The notes under the pieces are model-generated. The model saw nothing but the letters and a program-made list of their open reading frames with translations. It was not told where the DNA came from and did not search any database. Positions 55,340 to 63,798 of a DNA stretch of 64,000 bases are shown here, in pieces. The translations under genes and the position numbers were made by a program. The stretch is from Streptomyces sp. NBC_01268 (GTDB taxonomy: Bacteria > Actinomycetota > Actinomycetes > Streptomycetales > Streptomycetaceae): the NCBI RefSeq assembly GCF_036240795.1, contig NZ_CP108454.1, positions 3,782,001 through 3,846,000 of the forward strand, in the 5' to 3' direction. How positions within the stretch are numbered: the first letter of the stretch is position 1; each line of letters starts with the position of its first letter.

Positions 55340-55527
55340 CAGGCCGCCGCCTCCAGCCGATCACGGATGTAGTCCTGGACCGAGCTCTCCGGGATGCGTC
55401 GGGCACGGCCCTCGGTGATGGAGACCAGGCGCTTGGTGCGGATCAGGTCGTAGACCTTGGTGCGGCCGAGCTTGAGCCGCGTCATGACCTCAGGAACGGT
55501 CAGGAGTGCGGCAGTTGCGGTGGTCAC
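55339..55527 (-). CDS. xis: Excisionase (helix-turn-helix)
   Basis: 62 aa from GTG 55527. MerR/Xis-like winged helix: LLTVPEVMTRLKLGRTKVYD, then a basic wing IPESSVQDYIRDRL. It overlaps the rep stop by 4 nt (GTGA) and the int start by 1 nt, so rep-xis-int are coupled as in pSAM2. Confidence 0.9.
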   Translation of the reverse strand: MTTATAALLTVPEVMTRLKLGRTKVYDLIRTKRLVSITEGRARRIPESSVQDYIRDRLEAAA

Positions 55528-56930
55528 GCGGTGGCTCCTTCCATGTCGAGTTGTGCGGGCAGTTCCTGCCGTGCGAGTTCGCGGCTGTGCTGGATGTCGC
55601 GGTGGATGTTGGCGGCGAGCCAGGACTCGCCGGGGGTGTGGCCGTGGCCGGCGTAGGACCAGTGGGCGACGACGAGGACGGTGGCTTCGGGGTGTTCGTC
55701 GGGGTCGGGCAGGCCAAGAGCGGTGCGTTGCTGGGCGGCGCGGTAGTCGGCGCGGACCTGGCGTAAGGCGCCGAGGGTGGTGGAGTAGCGGCGGGACTTG
55801 GTGGAGAAGTGGCCGCGGAAGCCGAGCATGTGGGCCCAGGCGCGGAGCCGCCGGGCGGGGTAGGCCGCGTCCAGGTCCATGCAGGCTTCCATCAGGCGCC
55901 GGGGGTGGTCCGGGACGCCGAGGAGGACGAGGGCTTCCTTGTTGCCGACGGGGTGGTCGACGGTGCCGGTCGTCTCGGCGGCCTTGGTGGCGTACTTGGC
56001 GACGTAGGCGGCGACGGCCTGTTCGGTCAGTTCCTCGCCGTCGCCGAAGGCGCCGATGGGCTGGACGTCGATCTGCTCGCCCCAGGTGAGTGCCAGGTCG
56101 TCGGTGATGCCGTACGCGGGTGCGGCGGGGACGAGGACGCGGACACGGCCGGCGGCGGCGCGGATGGCGTCGGCGAGGAGGTCGAGGGTGGCCCAGGCCG
56201 GGGGCGAGGTGTCGGGCCCCTCGGGGCCGTCGAAGCGGACGACGGCATGGAAGTGGACGGCTCCGCGCTTCTGGTACTCGGCGACCTTTCCGAAGGAGAC
56301 GCGGGACTGCTCGCGGGCTGCCTTCTGGGTGAGGCCGGCTCGGGCGGCGATCTCGCGGCGGAGGTAGATCGTGAAGTAGCGCCACAGCTCGGAGGCGTGG
56401 TTGTTCCACAGCACGGCGCCCGCGTAGTCGTACGTGGCCGGGTGGAGCGGGGTGCCGAGTTCGGGGGCGTCTTCGGGGTGGCGGGTGCCGCAGCGGCAGG
56501 GCCGGTTACCAGGGCGGTTGTGGACGGGGCCGAAGGACGGGGCGGTGAGGGTGGCGAAGACGCGGGGGTGGTCGCGGATGGTGTCGGGGGTGCCCTTGTC
56601 GGGTGCGCCGACGAGGCCGGCGCGGATCAGGTGGTAGGTGTCGCCCGCGTAGGTCCAGGCGCAGGCGGGGCAGCGGGAGGCGCGGCGGTTGCCGCAGGCG
56701 ACCCGCAGGACGCCACCCGGCTCCGCGTCGGTCGTGTACGCGTGGAGCACCGTCTTGGTGGCAGGGTCGAGGAGCTTGGTGCCGCCGGACAGGCGGATGG
56801 GGGCGGCGCATCCGCCGGTGCGACGGATCTGTTCGGTGAGGCGGTCGAAGCCGGGGGACCCGGCGACCCGGAGCAGATCGCTCAGGGTGGCCGGGTCCAG
56901 GCCCGCCGCCTGGGTGGCGGAGTCGATCAC
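55524..56930 (-). CDS. Replication initiator (RepSA-like, rolling-circle type)
   Basis: 468 aa from GTG 56930 after AAGGAG. Metal-binding motif HFHAVVRF near 226-233 (the His-hydrophobic-His of HUH initiators) and the catalytic motif YVAKYATK near 308. A Cys-rich N-terminal part (CPACAWTYAGD, CRCGTRH) probably binds zinc. It matches the replication initiator of pSAM2 and related AICEs, which nicks the plasmid origin after excision. Confidence 0.92.
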   Translation of the reverse strand: MIDSATQAAGLDPATLSDLLRVAGSPGFDRLTEQIRRTGGCAAPIRLSGGTKLLDPATKTVLHAYTTDAEPGGVLRVACGNRRASRCPACAWTYAGDTYHLIRAGLVGAPDKGTPDTIRDHPRVFATLTAPSFGPVHNRPGNRPCRCGTRHPEDAPELGTPLHPATYDYAGAVLWNNHASELWRYFTIYLRREIAARAGLTQKAAREQSRVSFGKVAEYQKRGAVHFHAVVRFDGPEGPDTSPPAWATLDLLADAIRAAAGRVRVLVPAAPAYGITDDLALTWGEQIDVQPIGAFGDGEELTEQAVAAYVAKYATKAAETTGTVDHPVGNKEALVLLGVPDHPRRLMEACMDLDAAYPARRLRAWAHMLGFRGHFSTKSRRYSTTLGALRQVRADYRAAQQRTALGLPDPDEHPEATVLVVAHWSYAGHGHTPGESWLAANIHRDIQHSRELARQELPAQLDMEGATA

Positions 56931-56934
56931 GTGG

Positions 56935-57129
56935 CTACTCCTTGTGGGCGGGGCCGTGGTTGGCGTTCCATCCGGCGACCAGGGCACCGACCTGGGCGTC
57001 TCCCTTGGCGGAGGCCGTGGCGCCGCAGTGACAGACGGCGGAGGCGGTGGCGGGTTCGGACAGGGAGGGCTTGCTGATGTGCAGCCCGGGCGCGCTCTGC
57101 GTGGGAGCGAGGTCAGCCACGGCGGTCAC
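56935..57129 (-). CDS. Small AICE protein with CHCG motif
   Basis: 64 aa from GTG 57129, 4 bp before the rep start. It is Ala/Ser-rich with a single CHCG pair and a short VAGWNANHG segment. It overlaps the upstream CxxC gene by 4 nt (GTGA). Function unknown; position indicates part of the replication/transfer operon. Confidence 0.65.
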   Translation of the reverse strand: MTAVADLAPTQSAPGLHISKPSLSEPATASAVCHCGATASAKGDAQVGALVAGWNANHGPAHKE

Positions 57130-57305
57130 CTCCCGGCGCGGGCGAGGGCGGCCGGGGTGGTGTGGCCGAGGCCCTGGCAGGTGCGGCAGTGGACGGGGAT
57201 GGTGTCGCGGGTGCCGTCGGCGGTGCGGAGGCCGGTGGTGATCGTGGCGGTGGCGAAGCCGTCGCAGTCGCGGCAGATGCGCGGGGCCTTGTTGCTCTGG
57301 GGCAT
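57126..57305 (-). CDS. 59-aa zinc-ribbon-like protein
   Basis: Reading from ATG 57305 (MPQSNKAPRICRDCDG) to TGA at 57126, with AAAGGGAG before the start. Two CxxC knuckles, CRDCDG and CRTCQG, about 30 residues apart resemble the DnaJ zinc-finger unit and should bind one zinc ion. It is coupled to the next gene by GTGA. Probably a nucleic-acid- or protein-binding accessory factor. Confidence 0.7.
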   Translation of the reverse strand: MPQSNKAPRICRDCDGFATATITTGLRTADGTRDTIPVHCRTCQGLGHTTPAALARAGR

Positions 57306-57398
57306 GATGAGCTCTCCCTTTCGGGTCCGTTGGATCTGGAGGGGTTCAGGCGCCCGGGGCGGCGGAAGTTTGGCGACCGAGGCCGCCCCGGGGGCCGC

Positions 57399-57956
57399 TT
57401 AGCGTGTGTTGCGCCTGCCGTGGCCCTTGGCCGCGTACATCGACGCGTCGGCGGCGGACAGGGCGTCGGTGAGGACCGGGAGCAGCAGGTCCGTGCGGTG
57501 GCAGTGGCCGACCGAGGCGGAGACCCGCAGCGTGTGTCCGTCGTGCGTGACCGGCTGCTTGAGGGCGGCGCGGAGGGCCGTGAGGCCGGCGGTGTGGTCC
57601 GGGGTGGTGACGATGGCGGCGAACTCGTCTCCGCCGAGGCGGGCGGCGATGCCGTGGCGTCCGCACCAGGTCGCGAGGCGGCGGGCGGTCGCGGTGAGCA
57701 CGGCGTCCCCGGCGGCGTGGCCGTGGGTGTCGTTGATGTTCTTGAAGTCGTCCAGGTCGACCAGGACCACGAGCGCGTTGGCGTGGCGGGTGATGAGGTG
57801 GTCGGCGCGGGCGGTCCATCCGGCGCGGGTGTGCAGGCCGGTCAGGGGGTCGCGGCGGGCGGTGGCCAGGCGGCGCAGGAGCAGCCCGCCGTGCAGGGCC
57901 CAGCCGAGGGCCGGTAAGCCCGCAGCAGCGATCGTGTACGTGTCCATGGCGGTCAC
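57399..57956 (-). CDS. GGDEF-domain protein (putative diguanylate cyclase)
   Basis: 185 aa from GTG 57956 (GTGA overlap with the SpdD-like gene) or 182 from ATG 57947. A short N-terminal hydrophobic helix (about 6-27) is followed directly by one complete GGDEF domain: VDLDDFKNINDTHGHAAGD (metal and substrate loop) and ARLGGDEFAAIV, the intact active-site signature. No RxxD inhibitory site is seen five residues before GGDEF, so product inhibition may be absent. It should make cyclic di-GMP at the membrane. It lies within the AICE transfer genes. Confidence 0.9.
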   Translation of the reverse strand: MTAMDTYTIAAAGLPALGWALHGGLLLRRLATARRDPLTGLHTRAGWTARADHLITRHANALVVLVDLDDFKNINDTHGHAAGDAVLTATARRLATWCGRHGIAARLGGDEFAAIVTTPDHTAGLTALRAALKQPVTHDGHTLRVSASVGHCHRTDLLLPVLTDALSAADASMYAAKGHGRRNTR

Positions 57957-58297
57957 AGGCCCTTCTGCATGTCCTTGATGAGCAGCCGCAGGACGACCGC
58001 CACGACGGCGACGGACACGCCGGTGATGGCGACGGCGAGGAGCAGCGAGACGAGGACCGTGCCGACGACCAGGACCACGGCACCGCCGCCGGCGGCGAGG
58101 GCGACCGCGCTGCCGGGCGTGAGCTGAACCGTCGACCGGGCCGTGGCGACCGGGGCCGGGGCCTGGATGTGGTTGTGGCCGCAGGTCATGGCCTCGGGGC
58201 TGGAGTGCGGTTCGACGTGAGTGGTGGGGGTGGGCTGGGTGAGCGGGGTGACGATGCCGGTCGGGAGCGGGTTGACCGGGATGCGGGGTCGGAGCAT
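57953..58297 (-). CDS. SpdD-like transfer/spread protein
   Basis: 114 aa from ATG 58297 (MLRPRIPVNPLPTGIVTP) after AGGGAGAACC. A Pro/Thr-rich N-terminal half is followed by a long hydrophobic region (about 58-105) with one or two helices and a basic end. Composition and position match SpdD-type proteins of AICEs, which help spread the element between hyphal compartments. The identification is by pattern only. Confidence 0.7.
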   Translation of the reverse strand: MLRPRIPVNPLPTGIVTPLTQPTPTTHVEPHSSPEAMTCGHNHIQAPAPVATARSTVQLTPGSAVALAAGGGAVVLVVGTVLVSLLLAVAITGVSVAVVAVVLRLLIKDMQKGL

Positions 58298-58308
58298 GGC
58301 GGTTCTCC

Positions 58309-58464
58309 CTACTTGTTGATCGGGTCGATGAGCGGGGTGAGCATGCTGTCGGCGAGGAGGTAGCCACCGAGGAGGAGCACGGCGACGAGCCACCAGGGCG
58401 GGCGGATGAGCTTGATGCCGAGTGCGCCGACGACGATCAGGGCGAGCCAGAGCGGAACGTCCAC
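58309..58464 (-). CDS. 51-aa membrane protein of the transfer operon
   Basis: From GTG 58464 (VDVPLWLALIVVGALGIK) after GAAGGAG. Two hydrophobic stretches are separated by IRPPWW. Such small membrane proteins are regular members of spd operons. Function in spread is inferred. Confidence 0.7.
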   Translation of the reverse strand: MDVPLWLALIVVGALGIKLIRPPWWLVAVLLLGGYLLADSMLTPLIDPINK

Positions 58465-58483
58465 GAGAAGGGGCTCCTTCAGG

Positions 58484-58675
58484 TCAGCGGGGGTTGCAGC
58501 GGTGGGTACGGGCGGCGAGTTCGGCCGCCGCGCGGCTGGCGTACGGAGGGCTGGAGTAGTCGCAGCCGGGAGCGGTGCACACGGCGGTGTGTTTGGTCCG
58601 GCCCAGGCGGTCGCGGTGGGTGCCGACACTCACCGGTCCGATGCGAACGACGTTGTAGAAGCGGTTCGGGCGCAC
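58484..58675 (-). CDS. Small mobile-element transfer protein
   Basis: 63 aa from GTG 58675 (VRPNRFYNVVRIGPVSVG) after AAAGGAG. Two cysteines in VCTAPGCDYSS and a C-terminal AARTHRC suggest a zinc-binding fold. Related proteins in AICEs are annotated as mobile element transfer proteins. Confidence 0.75.
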   Translation of the reverse strand: MRPNRFYNVVRIGPVSVGTHRDRLGRTKHTAVCTAPGCDYSSPPYASRAAAELAARTHRCNPR

Positions 58676-58695
58676 GAGGGCAATCTCCTTTTGAT

Positions 58696-59400
58696 TTAGG
58701 CGAGTTGAAGGGAGATCGCGTCTGCCAGAGCGGGCGGAACTCCGAGGCGAGCGCGCAGGGTGGCTGCGTCGATCGGGGCGCCGGTCTGGGTGTGATGGGT
58801 CTCCGCGATCTTTCGGGCGTGGTCGAGCAGTGCGGGCGGAACGGTCACTGCGGGCGCCACGGGCGCGGACTGCACTGGGAGTTGGAGCGGCTCGGGATCC
58901 GGCTTCACTGCCTCCGGCTCGGGTTCGGCCGGCGGGAGTTCGGGTGCCGGTTCCGGAGCGCGCTCGACGGTCAAGCCCACGGCCGGTTCGGCGAGCGTTG
59001 CGTCCTCGGCACCCGGGACGGCTTCGGGCTTGGGTTTCGGGGTGTGTGCGTGGGCGAGGAGGGTGCCGCCGAGGAAGGCGAGGGCGGGCCATCCAGCGAC
59101 GAGGATGCGCAGCCAGGCCGGGACGTTGTTCATGTCGAGGAGTCCGGCGGTGGCGACATTCGCGCCGAGGGACGCGGTCAGGGCGATCGCGAACCACAGC
59201 CATGCGTCGCTGTTGCCGGAGTCGGAGCGCATCCGGCGCCAGGCGGCGACAAGGAGCAGGTCCACGCTGACGGGGTAGGCCCACGCCTTCCAGCCGTCCT
59301 GTCCGGCCGCCGCAGCCAGGTCATGCAGGTGGGCGAAGGAAAGGGCCCCGGCGATGACGGCCTGAATGAGGACGGCGTCGAAGCGGAGGGTGCGGGACAC
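58696..59400 (-). CDS. DUF2637/SpdB-like membrane protein
   Basis: 234 aa from GTG 59400 after AAAGGAGG. Three or four N-terminal membrane helices (about 10-120) with LSFAHLHDLA and the PVSVDLLLVAAW motif of DUF2637, then a Pro/Glu/Ala linker and a small C-terminal helical domain (about 190-234). In AICEs these proteins are encoded with traB and probably form part of the spread machinery. Confidence 0.82.
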   Translation of the reverse strand: MSRTLRFDAVLIQAVIAGALSFAHLHDLAAAAGQDGWKAWAYPVSVDLLLVAAWRRMRSDSGNSDAWLWFAIALTASLGANVATAGLLDMNNVPAWLRILVAGWPALAFLGGTLLAHAHTPKPKPEAVPGAEDATLAEPAVGLTVERAPEPAPELPPAEPEPEAVKPDPEPLQLPVQSAPVAPAVTVPPALLDHARKIAETHHTQTGAPIDAATLRARLGVPPALADAISLQLA

Positions 59401-59420
59401 CGGTCCGCCTCCTTTCTGGG

Positions 59421-59606
59421 TTAGGCGGTGCCGGTGCCGAAGCAGTCCGGGCACAGCGCAGTCTGAGTGGCGCCGATCTCCCGGCGCTTGCGCCCGACCC
59501 GGACAGCGGTCGTGGTCTCCCCCGTGCCGGCGCAGGTCCCGCAGGACTCGGAGGCGGGCTTGGCGGGGCGGCGGCGCGGGGCCGGGGGCTTCTTGGTGGT
59601 GCTCAC
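59421..59606 (-). CDS. 61-aa CxxC zinc-finger protein
   Basis: From GTG 59606 after AAGGGAACC. A basic N terminus is followed by CGTCAGTGE and CPDCFGTGT, the DnaJ-type CxxCxGxG pattern. It resembles the 59-aa protein elsewhere in the element. Probably a zinc-binding accessory protein of transfer. Confidence 0.72.
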   Translation of the reverse strand: MSTTKKPPAPRRRPAKPASESCGTCAGTGETTTAVRVGRKRREIGATQTALCPDCFGTGTA

Positions 59607-59692
59607 GGGCGGTTCCCTTCGGTTTCGGGCATGGGTCTGGTAGGGACCTGGCGTGAGACGGTCACGCCGACCGACGGGGGAAGAGGGTCCTG

Positions 59693-61048
59693 CTAGTCCG
59701 TCGCCGGGACCGGCTTCACCAGCGGTACGGACTCCACCGGCGGGGTCTGAGCGGGGATCACCGGCCGGTACGGCGCGAGCGCCGGAATGGCCGGGGTGAG
59801 GTGCGCGTACTCGGCACAGATCGCGGCAGCTTTAGCCGCCGTCAGCTCGGGGGTGCGGATGCGGGACCAGCCGCCAGAGGAGTCACCGGCCACCGCGACA
59901 CCGGGCTTGTCGGGCGGGATCGTCGTCACCGCGACCACCGCGTCCGGGGCGATGTCGCCCAAGCCCATATCGGCGGTCTGCTTGTCGTTGACCCGGTGCA
60001 CGGCACGGCCGGTGAGCTGAGCGCGCAGAGTGGTGGCGCCCTTGCCGAGGTCGGAGCCGAAGCGCTGAGCGCAGATCTCCAGGAAGATGCCGGCCGCGCG
60101 AGCCATCTGCCCGAGGCGGATCATCTGCGTGACCATCCGGTCCCTGCGCTCTTCATCCTTCTTCCCCGTGACAAGGAACAGCTCCGCCACTTCGTCGACC
60201 AGAAGCACGACCGGAACCGGCCGGATCTTCTCGGGCACGGCCCAGATGTCGGCGGCGCCGTACTCGCTGAGCAAGTCGAAGCGCTCTTCCATCTCCGCGA
60301 CGAGAGCGTCCAGGACGCCGGAGGCTTCCTCAGGCGTGATGGCGAAGGCGGAGAGCCGGGGCGCGTACCCGCGCTGCTCGACACCACGCTTGCAGTCGAT
60401 CCCGACGAGGGCGACATCAAGGCGGGCGAGCTCGGCGATCAAGTTGCGTTGATACATGGACTTGCCCGACTGGTTGGCGCCGAGCGTCAGCGCGTGCGGG
60501 ACCTTCAGGTAGTCCCGGACGAACGCGGTGCCGTCCTCCCGCAGCGCGACCGGGACCATCAACGGCCCCAAGGAACGCTTCCAGCGCGGCATCTTCACCC
60601 GCCGCAGCACGTCGTAGCCGGTCATCCGTAGCTCGACATACCCGGGCTTGGTCTCCACCACGTTCACGGAGTGGACACCCCAGGCGTGCCGCAGCCGTTC
60701 CGAGGCCGCCATCACGTCGGCGGGCTCCAGGCCGGCGGGGAGGCGGAGCGTGACCCGCATCCCGGTCGACGACCCGCGCACCCGGCGGACCTTCGGCGGC
60801 ACCGGCTGGACGTCACTGCGGCGAGCGACGTTGCGGACCATGAACGCCCGCAGGCGGGACGGCTGGACCGTCAGCCCGCACACGTCCATCGTCGAGCGGT
60901 ACGTCATCGCGAACCGCACCCGCGCGACCGGCAGCCCGACCAGCGACCAGTACACCCGGGGAGCGCGAACCTTCGCGACCCCGAGCCCACCGGCACCGAC
61001 ACCGACCAGAGGGAGGCCGACCTCCCATAACGTCGACAGGTCCGTCAT
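59693..61048 (-). CDS. FtsK/SpoIIIE-type conjugal DNA translocase (TraB/TraSA-like)
   Basis: 451 aa. N-terminal hydrophobic segment, then the FtsK ATPase with Walker A LGANQSGKSMYQ near 189 and Walker B VVLLVDEVAEL near 280, followed by RFGSDLGKGATTLRAQLTGR. In Streptomyces conjugation a single TraB hexamer moves double-stranded DNA between mycelia without a relaxase. This is therefore the main transfer protein. Confidence 0.93.
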   Translation of the reverse strand: MTDLSTLWEVGLPLVGVGAGGLGVAKVRAPRVYWSLVGLPVARVRFAMTYRSTMDVCGLTVQPSRLRAFMVRNVARRSDVQPVPPKVRRVRGSSTGMRVTLRLPAGLEPADVMAASERLRHAWGVHSVNVVETKPGYVELRMTGYDVLRRVKMPRWKRSLGPLMVPVALREDGTAFVRDYLKVPHALTLGANQSGKSMYQRNLIAELARLDVALVGIDCKRGVEQRGYAPRLSAFAITPEEASGVLDALVAEMEERFDLLSEYGAADIWAVPEKIRPVPVVLLVDEVAELFLVTGKKDEERRDRMVTQMIRLGQMARAAGIFLEICAQRFGSDLGKGATTLRAQLTGRAVHRVNDKQTADMGLGDIAPDAVVAVTTIPPDKPGVAVAGDSSGGWSRIRTPELTAAKAAAICAEYAHLTPAIPALAPYRPVIPAQTPPVESVPLVKPVPATD

Positions 61049-61050
61049 GA

Positions 61051-61383
61051 TCAGGCACCCATCGGCGTAACGGCGACCGCGCGGAACGAGATGCCGTGCC
61101 GGGTCTGCCCGTTGAACGTGTTCTCCCAGTCCCGCGCCTTGAGCCCGATCACCGACACCGGAGACCCGGGCGCCAGCCCCTCCGGGAGACCGGTCTCCGG
61201 GACGGTCACCTGGTACAGGTTGCCCTCCCCCTCATCCGAGATCAGCAGCCCCACCGTGGACAGCCCCGCACCGGTCTCCCGGTCCATGGCCCTCTCCCCG
61301 GTCTGCTTGCTCACGAGCTTCGGCGTCGGCGCGGTCGCCACGAACACGACAGCGGTCGAAAGATCAATCTTGAAGGACGGCAT
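61051..61383 (-). CDS. SCO3933-like regulatory protein
   Basis: 110 aa from ATG 61383 (MPSFKIDLSTAVVFVA) after GTAGGAGTG. OB-fold-like beta-rich protein of the family commonly placed between traB and the GntR repressor in AICEs. No catalytic motif. It is first gene of the leftward transfer operon, directly downstream of the operator cluster. Confidence 0.82.
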   Translation of the reverse strand: MPSFKIDLSTAVVFVATAPTPKLVSKQTGERAMDRETGAGLSTVGLLISDEGEGNLYQVTVPETGLPEGLAPGSPVSVIGLKARDWENTFNGQTRHGISFRAVAVTPMGA

Positions 61384-61434
61384 GAGCACTCCTACGTCGT
61401 CGAGGCAGCCCAGAAGAGGGCCATCACACTCACT

Positions 61435-61503
61435 GTCCTAGGACTGCGAGCGGCTTGAGTAGATAGTGGCCCGCAGTCCTAGGACTGTCAACAGTCCTAG
61501 GAC
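61435..61503. promoter_or_regulatory. Triple operator GTCCTAGGAC in the divergent promoter
   Basis: The perfect 10-bp palindrome GTCCTAGGAC occurs at 61435-61444, 61476-61485 and 61494-61503; the last two are extended to CAGTCCTAGGACTG. Centres are 41 and 18 bp apart. The first copy faces the leftward transfer operon, the others face the GntR gene. Probable binding sites of the GntR/KorSA-like repressor. Confidence 0.8.
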
Positions 61504-61538
61504 TGTGTTTGACTAGATCTCGTCGAGAGGGGTTCGAG

Positions 61539-62333
61539 ATGGCGCCCAAGTGGCGGGAGCTGGCAGACAAACTGGCTGAGCAGATCCGGCGGGGTGACTA
61601 CCAGCCGGGCCAGCGGTTGCCGCAGATCAGAGAGCTGGTCGAGGCCGGCGAAGGCTCCAAGGCCACTGTGCACGCTGCTTACAAGGCGCTGGAGGCGGAG
61701 GGGCTCGTCACGTCCTCCCGTGGCCACGGGACTGTGGTGCGTCAGCAGGTGCCGCTCAAGCGGCTCGGTATCGCTCGATACGACAAGGCCAAGTGGCGAG
61801 ACGGCGACGAGGTTGCGTTCATCGCGGATCGCGTGGCCTCAGGACGGGCGTATCGCCGCAACGAACAGACTCAGTCGGTCAACCTCGTTGAGGCATCCCC
61901 CGAAGTGGCAGCCGCGCACGGCCTCACCGTAGGAGCTCCGGTCTACGCCCGCGCACGGTTGGTGAAGGAAGGCGATCAGCCGACGCATTCTCTGACCAGC
62001 TACTACCGGCCTGAGCATGTGGAAGGCACCCGAATCGTCGACCCGACGCCCGGCCCGGCCGGCCGAGGCGGAGGCTTCCGCGTCCTGTACGACGCTGGTT
62101 ACGAGATCGACCACATGAAGGAACGGCTCTTCGCCCGTACGCCCACGCCGGACGAGGTGAAGCTCCTACAACTGCCGCCCGGCGAGGCAGTAGTCGAGCT
62201 GCACCGGACGACGTACACGGCATCCGGCACAGTGGTCGAGTTCGCCATCGGGATCCACGCGGCTTCGCGCTTCGCGTGGGAGTACGACTTCAAGGTCCCG
62301 GACTCCTCCAAGGACAGGGAAGGCGTGGAGTGA
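61539..62333 (+). CDS. GntR-family repressor (KorSA-like)
   Basis: 264 aa from ATG 61539 after GAGAGGGG. N-terminal GntR winged helix (about 1-75: LADKLAEQIRRGDYQPGQRLP, TVHAAYKALEAEGLV) and a C-terminal UTRA-type effector domain (about 90-250). In pSAM2, KorSA represses replication/transfer genes. This protein probably represses both its own promoter and the transfer operon through the triple operator. Its stop overlaps the start of the ydcF-like gene. Confidence 0.92.
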   Translation: MAPKWRELADKLAEQIRRGDYQPGQRLPQIRELVEAGEGSKATVHAAYKALEAEGLVTSSRGHGTVVRQQVPLKRLGIARYDKAKWRDGDEVAFIADRVASGRAYRRNEQTQSVNLVEASPEVAAAHGLTVGAPVYARARLVKEGDQPTHSLTSYYRPEHVEGTRIVDPTPGPAGRGGGFRVLYDAGYEIDHMKERLFARTPTPDEVKLLQLPPGEAVVELHRTTYTASGTVVEFAIGIHAASRFAWEYDFKVPDSSKDREGVE

Positions 62334-63019
62334 TCTCAGCGCAGGATTGGGCGGACACACAGCTCCTGTGGGACTACCACCAGATGGGCCACACGCCCCG
62401 GCCGTGCTCGGTCGCGATCGGGCTTGGCAGCCACGACCTAGGGGTGGCAGACACCGCAGTCGACCTGTACGAGCGCGGTATGGCTCCGCTCCTCGTGTTC
62501 ACCGGCGCCACCAGCCCGACGACGCGGGGACGCATGCCCCGCGGTGAAGCCGTGCACTATCAGGAGAGGGCGATCGAGCTCGGCGTCCCCAGCTCGGCCG
62601 TCCTGGTGGAGCCGCGCGCCCGGAACACGGGCGAGAACATCCGCTTCTCCCGAGACCTGCTCGCGGAGGCCGGCATCGACGTGACCTCTGTTCTCCTGAT
62701 CAGCAAGCCGTACGAGGAGCGCCGGGCGTACGCGACGGCCCGGAAGCTGTGGCCCGAGGTCGAGTTCGTTAGCGCTTCCAGCCCGATGACGCTCCAGGAC
62801 TACGTCGATTCCATCGGCGACGCCCGCTTGGTGATCGACATGCTTGTAGGTGCACTACAGCGGCTGCTGATCTACCCGGAGCAGGGATTCATGATCGACC
62901 AGCAGGTACCGGAGAACGTTCTCGACGCGTACGAGCGGCTGTGCCGAGTGGGCTTCACGAGCCGCCTAATCCGAGACGAGGCGGGCCAGGCTCCCGGAGG
63001 CCGAACGCTCCGCGACTAG
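62330..63019 (+). CDS. YdcF/DUF218-family protein
   Basis: 229 aa from GTG 62330 (GTGA overlap with the GntR gene). DUF218 fold: a Rossmann-like segment LGSHDLGVADTAVDLYERG, VEPRARNTGENIRFSRDLL and LISKPYEERRA are the family motifs. E. coli YdcF binds S-adenosylmethionine, while other members act in the cell envelope. There is no membrane helix here, so it is cytoplasmic. Its coupling to the repressor suggests a regulatory or signalling role for the element; this is inference. Confidence 0.88.
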   Translation: MISAQDWADTQLLWDYHQMGHTPRPCSVAIGLGSHDLGVADTAVDLYERGMAPLLVFTGATSPTTRGRMPRGEAVHYQERAIELGVPSSAVLVEPRARNTGENIRFSRDLLAEAGIDVTSVLLISKPYEERRAYATARKLWPEVEFVSASSPMTLQDYVDSIGDARLVIDMLVGALQRLLIYPEQGFMIDQQVPENVLDAYERLCRVGFTSRLIRDEAGQAPGGRTLRD

Positions 63020-63083
63020 CAACGCCGCGCGCAGGAGCCCTTGTTCAGGGTGAGCTGTTACAGGTTTCTCTACCTCATCAAGG

Positions 63084-63101
63084 CCCGCCCTTCCGGGCGG
63101 G
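63084..63101 (+). terminator. Hairpin after the ydcF-like gene
   Basis: CCCGCCC/GGGCGGG stem with a TTCC loop, 65 bp past the stop of the GntR-ydcF unit. Confidence 0.5.
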
Positions 63102-63798
63102 GAGGGGAGGAGGAGTCATGTAGCGCTTCCTCGCGCCCGGCAGATGCCGGGGGCCAGACCCCACAGCTTCCGGGACCACGTAGTGCTGCACCACCGCCCT
63201 CGGCGTCGGACATTCCGCCCCGTTCGCGATCAACCCCCACGACCGCCCTGCACGGGTCCAGCCCTCGTACACGGTGGCCGGAGGCGGGGGCTCTTGCCCT
63301 ACGGGCATCCGGCGCGCAGGCCAGTCGGCTGTCCCAGCCGCTCGCTACGAATCACACCCCACCGGCCCGCACAGCGGGCCGGCGCGGGCTCGGGACTGGG
63401 GCCTGCGCTCCTGCCTGCGGCCCGCTCCGCCCCCGCCCCGGCCCCGCGCCACCTCAAGTTGCCACGGGGTGATCCGCTTCACGCTTTGACCCGCAAGAAC
63501 ATGCGCCGGACCGAGCACAACACCCGGCTCCGACAACCGGCACCAGAGCCAGCCCCTCCGGCACGGCCGGGACGAGACCACGTTCGAGCAGGTAAGCCTC
63601 GAAGCCATCAGCAAGCGATCACACGCGTACCGACTGCGCGAGATGCCCGCCCATCGCGAAGGCGCAGGCAACAAGGGGATGGTCTGAGGAGACAGAGGCG
63701 ACGGTCAAAGAGGATGCCTCCGGCGGGGGCGCTCCGGCTCCAGGATGGCCGGGGCGCCGTACGCGGGTGCCGGCCGGTGGGGAGTGGTGGGGGTGGGG

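Noticed and set aside
63078..63308. 76-aa minus strand ORF in the AICE right part
   Set aside because: Partly protein-like but no clear ribosome-binding site and it runs through a hairpin; not enough support to annotate.
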